Assembly: GCA_030019335.1 (NCBI GenBank)
Contig: JASEET010000004.1
Coordinates: forward strand, 1 to 64,000
DNA length: 64,000 nucleotides
Source of the DNA: Candidatus Bathyarchaeia archaeon
GTDB lineage: Archaea; Thermoproteota; Bathyarchaeia; Bathyarchaeales; Bathycorpusculaceae
Direction of reading: 5' to 3'
Both the position numbers and the translations under genes were made by a program. Numbering within the stretch: position 1 is the first letter of the stretch; each line of letters begins with the position of its first letter. This document shows positions 60,588-64,000 of the stretch, in pieces. Under the pieces are notes generated by a model. The model did no database searches. It was not told the origin of the DNA and was given only the letters and a program-made list of their open reading frames with translations.

Positions 60588-62114
60588 ATGCAAATGGACA
60601 CTCTTGAAAATGCCTTACTTTCAGTTACAGCCAATCCTATTCTTAAATCGCTAATCAATCGTTTCGACAAAGAATGTCCCGCAGACGGAAGCCTACTTCT
60701 AAACTCTCTAAAAGATTTCTTAGGCGCCCCAATTTCCCTTTGCCCAACGTGTCAACATATAAGCAGTAAAATAGCCAGACCCTTCTATGAGCTTGGAAGC
60801 CGTTTGTTACGCGCAGATATAAACTTCATGCGCAACCAATTTCTAAACAATCAATACGGCGAGGCTTGGCTTAGAGGCTTCGGCTTAATGATGAAAGGCA
60901 TAGAAAAATACGGTGTGCGGATACCATTCACTCCAGCCGGACCATTCGAAATTGTTTGGAACTTCACCTATCAATGCAATTTGAAGTGCAAACACTGTTA
61001 TGAAAATGCTGGAGGCAAAAAACGTCCAGAACTATCCACAGATGAAGCAAAACACGTATTGGATACGCTTTCAAGGATAGCGGGCATAGGCTTACCAGCC
61101 CTATCCTTCAGTGGAGGCGAACCGCTCGCAAGAAAGGATTTCTTTGAACTTGCAGCCTACGCCAAGAAACGCATAGGCTATGTAAGCATAGCCTCTAACG
61201 GAACACTCATCACAAGAGATTATGCGAAGAGAATCAAGGATGCTGGGGTGGATTATGTGGAAATAAGCATCGATGGAGCAACACCACAAGTCCATGATGA
61301 GTTTAGAGGAATACCAGGGGCATTCGAAAGGACGATGGAAGGCGTCAAAAATTGTATAGAAGAAGGGTTAGACGCATGTATAGCAACTGTTTTGCATCGG
61401 GATAACATGGCTGAACTTGATAAAATAATAGGGCTAGCCAAACAACTAGGTGCAAGATTGATGCATTTTAATTATATTCCAACTGGAAGGGCGAAGGCTT
61501 ATGTTGAATTAGACTTAACTCCAGATGAAAGGTTCCACGTGCTTGAGACCATTGGAAAAGAAATAATTGAATTATATTTGCAAGCGAAAGAGGAAGAACT
61601 AATAAATGGAAAGCCAAGCGTGAAGGTTGACAGGTTTTTCAGCACATGCCCACAATACGCAAGCGTGACAAAAGAACTCTCACAAAAGTACGGCGAAAAA
61701 TTCATGGTTGAAGCTCATTATGCAGCAAAGAAGGGCGTGGAAAACGTTGCAAACTTCTTAGGCGGATGCGGAGCCGGACGCCTATACTGTTGCCTCGAAC
61801 CGAACGGAGACATAAAGCCATGCGTGTTCTTCCCAACAAATACAGACACAGTTCTAGGCAACATACTGAAAGATGACTTTGAGGAAATATGGGATAATCA
61901 TCCGCTTCTCTGGAAACTTCGCGTAAGAGAAAACTTAGAAGATTACATGGTGAACAGACAAAAAGTGGGGTGCGAGAGCTGCCCTGACAAATACATATGC
62001 GGGGGATGCCGAGCAAGGGCATACAGCTACTTTAACGGAAACGTAAACGCACCAGACATAGGTTGTATTCACAACAAGCCTCTATGGGAAAAAATTGTTG
62101 GAAATAAACGGTAG
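60588..62114 (+). CDS. Radical SAM/SPASM-domain protein
   Basis: NFTYQCNLKCKHCYENAG; SPASM CLEPNGDIKPC…CESCPDKYICGGCRAR. Confidence 0.93.
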   Translation: MQMDTLENALLSVTANPILKSLINRFDKECPADGSLLLNSLKDFLGAPISLCPTCQHISSKIARPFYELGSRLLRADINFMRNQFLNNQYGEAWLRGFGLMMKGIEKYGVRIPFTPAGPFEIVWNFTYQCNLKCKHCYENAGGKKRPELSTDEAKHVLDTLSRIAGIGLPALSFSGGEPLARKDFFELAAYAKKRIGYVSIASNGTLITRDYAKRIKDAGVDYVEISIDGATPQVHDEFRGIPGAFERTMEGVKNCIEEGLDACIATVLHRDNMAELDKIIGLAKQLGARLMHFNYIPTGRAKAYVELDLTPDERFHVLETIGKEIIELYLQAKEEELINGKPSVKVDRFFSTCPQYASVTKELSQKYGEKFMVEAHYAAKKGVENVANFLGGCGAGRLYCCLEPNGDIKPCVFFPTNTDTVLGNILKDDFEEIWDNHPLLWKLRVRENLEDYMVNRQKVGCESCPDKYICGGCRARAYSYFNGNVNAPDIGCIHNKPLWEKIVGNKR

Positions 62115-62576
62115 CTAAAAGGCAAACTTTTCTTCTGTAGGTTTCTTGTAACGCAAAATTTCATGTTTTTTAAAGAAAAACACGATTTCTTTTTCAGCAT
62201 TTTCTAAGTTGTCTGAAGCGTGCACAATGTTTTTTGTAATGCTTATGCCAAAGTCTCCGCGAATTGTGCCCGGCTCTGCTTCAAAGGGGTTTGTTTTTCC
62301 AATTAAGCGTCTAACAACTGAAATGGCTTTTGGTCCTTCCACAACCATGGCTAAAATTGGTCCAGAGGTAACGTGTGTAACAAGAGCTTCGAAAAAGGGT
62401 TTGCCACAGTGTATGTCATAGAATTTTTCTGCTTGAGCTTTATTAAGTCTCAAAAGTTTTGTGGCTGTGATGAGCAATCCTTTCCTTTCAATTCGGCTGA
62501 TTATTTCGCCCGTTAATCCGCGCATAACACCGTCTGGTTTTACAAAAAGAAGCGTGCGTTCGCTTTGAACAGTCAA
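62115..62576 (-). CDS. ndk: Nucleoside diphosphate kinase
   Basis: RTLLFVKPDGVMRGLTGEIISRIERKG; IVHASDNLENAEKEI. Confidence 0.96.
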   Translation of the reverse strand: MTVQSERTLLFVKPDGVMRGLTGEIISRIERKGLLITATKLLRLNKAQAEKFYDIHCGKPFFEALVTHVTSGPILAMVVEGPKAISVVRRLIGKTNPFEAEPGTIRGDFGISITKNIVHASDNLENAEKEIVFFFKKHEILRYKKPTEEKFAF

Positions 62577-62785
62577 GCTCTTCCTTTCTCCTCTTTACCG
62601 AAGTATGTTGTCCATTTGAGTTTACGTGAATCCCTTCTAAGCTTTAAAGAACTCTTTCTACATTTGCTTGAACAAAACCATAAAATCGACCCATCGTTCT
62701 TAACGTACATCATGCCTGTACCCGCGGGAAAATTGTTGCCGCAAAACGAACATTTCCTAGGTTTAGGCAAAGGCAACTCCCCCAA
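62573..62785 (-). CDS. rpl24e: Ribosomal protein eL24
   Basis: CSFCGNNFPAGTGMMYVKNDGSILWFCSSKCRKS. Confidence 0.95.
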   Translation of the reverse strand: MGELPLPKPRKCSFCGNNFPAGTGMMYVKNDGSILWFCSSKCRKSSLKLRRDSRKLKWTTYFGKEEKGRA

Positions 62786-62802
62786 ATAATCTTGGTTCCA
62801 AG

Positions 62803-63045
62803 TTATCTTCTTCGGGTAATTTTCTTCGCTTCTCTTTCAGTCTCCCTAAGCATTAAAACATCCTGAACCCGCACTGGCCCTTTAACATTACGCGTTATAA
62901 TGCGTCCCTTATCTTTTCCCTCTAAGATGCGCACCCTAACCTGTGTAATCTCACCAGTTACACCTGTTCGTCCAATTATTTGAATGACTTCAGCTGGTAT
63001 AAGTTCCTCTTCCACAGCTGTCGTTCTCTCGCGTTTGCTCATCAC
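62803..63045 (-). CDS. rps28e: Ribosomal protein eS28
   Basis: [59 protein letters not shown]. Confidence 0.96.
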   Translation of the reverse strand: MMSKRERTTAVEEELIPAEVIQIIGRTGVTGEITQVRVRILEGKDKGRIITRNVKGPVRVQDVLMLRETEREAKKITRRR

Positions 63046-63428
63046 TTCGCTCCTCTTAACTGTTCAACTCTTCCAATTATCTCTTTAACTAGTCCTGCAG
63101 CTTGTCCTTCTTTAACTATGCATGCTGAGGCTGCGGAGACGTCGATGCCTATAGCATCGCCTATTTTCTCCTTGCTTGGAACAAACACGTATGGGATTTT
63201 TCTCTCTTCACACAGCAGTGGTAAATGAGCCACAACTTCCGGTGGGTCAACGTCTTCAGCTATTACCACAAGTTTCGCTTGAGCCCTTTCGATGGCTTTT
63301 GTTGTTTCATTTGTGCCCTTTCTGACCATGCCTGTTTTTGCGGCTATTTGCAGGGCTTCATAGGCGGCATCTGCAACTTCCTTTGGAGCCTCAAATTTTA
63401 CGTAGAATGGTTTAGACATAAGCCTCAC
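63042..63428 (-). CDS. rpl7ae: Ribosomal protein L7Ae (kink-turn binding)
   Basis: [52 protein letters not shown]. Confidence 0.97.
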   Translation of the reverse strand: MRLMSKPFYVKFEAPKEVADAAYEALQIAAKTGMVRKGTNETTKAIERAQAKLVVIAEDVDPPEVVAHLPLLCEERKIPYVFVPSKEKIGDAIGIDVSAASACIVKEGQAAGLVKEIIGRVEQLRGAK

Positions 63429-63542
63429 CCTTCAAATGCACAGTCTTATCAACATTTCTCATTAAAGAAGGTTTCGACTAAAACCAAGAAAAAGCTTCTG
63501 TCACAAGTATCCTTGTAGAAAGGTTTAAATAAACTGGTTTGT

Positions 63543-63830
63543 TTGAACCATTTCACTTTTCGAGGAGAATTTATAAGTTTGCAGAGATTAGGTCGAGCCC
63601 TCCACATAAGTCCAAGCCGAAATATCATAATAAAAATTGAAAATATTCCGAGAATCGGTGAAACAGTTGTTGATGAGAACTTGAGGCATGTTGGAAAGAT
63701 TTTTGACATACTTGGTCCAGTCTCCTCACCCTACGCAGCAGTAAAACCCACAATAAGAGAACCTGAAAAATTGACGAGTAAAATGCTGTATGCGCTCCCC
63801 TCAAAGAGGAGAAAGGAGAAAATAGAATGA
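63543..63830 (+). CDS. gar1: H/ACA RNP protein Gar1 (start may be internal near 63580)
   Basis: NIPRIGETVVDENLRHVGKIFDILGPVSSPYAAVKP. Confidence 0.85.
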   Translation: MNHFTFRGEFISLQRLGRALHISPSRNIIIKIENIPRIGETVVDENLRHVGKIFDILGPVSSPYAAVKPTIREPEKLTSKMLYALPSKRRKEKIE

Positions 63831-64000
63831 ATGATGACGAAAAAGAAGGTCATAAGAAGTCCGACCCCACGCCCGCCTCACAAGTTGAACCTGCGAAGGT
63901 TCAGTGCTGCCCAGAATGTGGTAGTACGAGACTTATGCGTGATTATGAGTGTGCCGAAATAGTTTGCATGGACTGCGGCTTCGTAATAGCTGCAAAAATA
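63827..64000 (+). CDS. tfb: Transcription initiation factor IIB (C-terminus cut by window edge)
   Basis: CCPECGSTRLMRDYECAEIVCMDCGFVIAAKI zinc ribbon; ATG overlaps gar1 stop. Confidence 0.92.
   Translation, partial: MNDDEKEGHKKSDPTPASQVEPAKVQCCPECGSTRLMRDYECAEIVCMDCGFVIAAKI

Noticed and set aside
44-64000. CRISPR arrays
   Set aside because: No regularly spaced direct repeats were seen; the short repeats present (TATAGCCC hairpins, TA-flanking repeats) lack CRISPR spacing.

Overview
The window reads as an archaeal chromosome segment, probably Thermoproteota/Bathyarchaeia-like (lineage is my inference from TFB, eS28, eL24, eL7, aEF-1beta, CDC48, FEN1, TruD, Pth2 and GPN-type genes). Two dense housekeeping blocks (about 1-20 kb and 55.6-64 kb) flank an accessory, repeat-rich and partly decayed region (about 20-55.5 kb). 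That region holds a tyrosine recombinase, a cohesin/dockerin surface-protein cluster, PIN-type toxin-antitoxin modules, a truncated viral terminase, several frameshifted or truncated genes and dispersed repeats. Main observations: (1) pcm is interrupted by a 32-nt insertion; the bulge-helix-bulge (BHB) fold around it predicts cleavage sites that exactly restore the reading frame, so it is a candidate archaeal mRNA intron. (2) The AdoMet synthetase gene carries a 408-aa intein. (3) Two families of tiny Cys-rich proteins, mostly missed by the ORF track, recur three times in a convergent A-> <-B cassette, with a methyltransferase between them in two copies. (4) A (TCGA)n tract sits at the frame break of a cohesin/CARDB surface protein. 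(5) A cohesin-TM-winged-helix protein lies in a cohesin/dockerin cluster. (6) Initiator tRNA-Met contains an intron. All calls come from reading the sequence; no searches were run.
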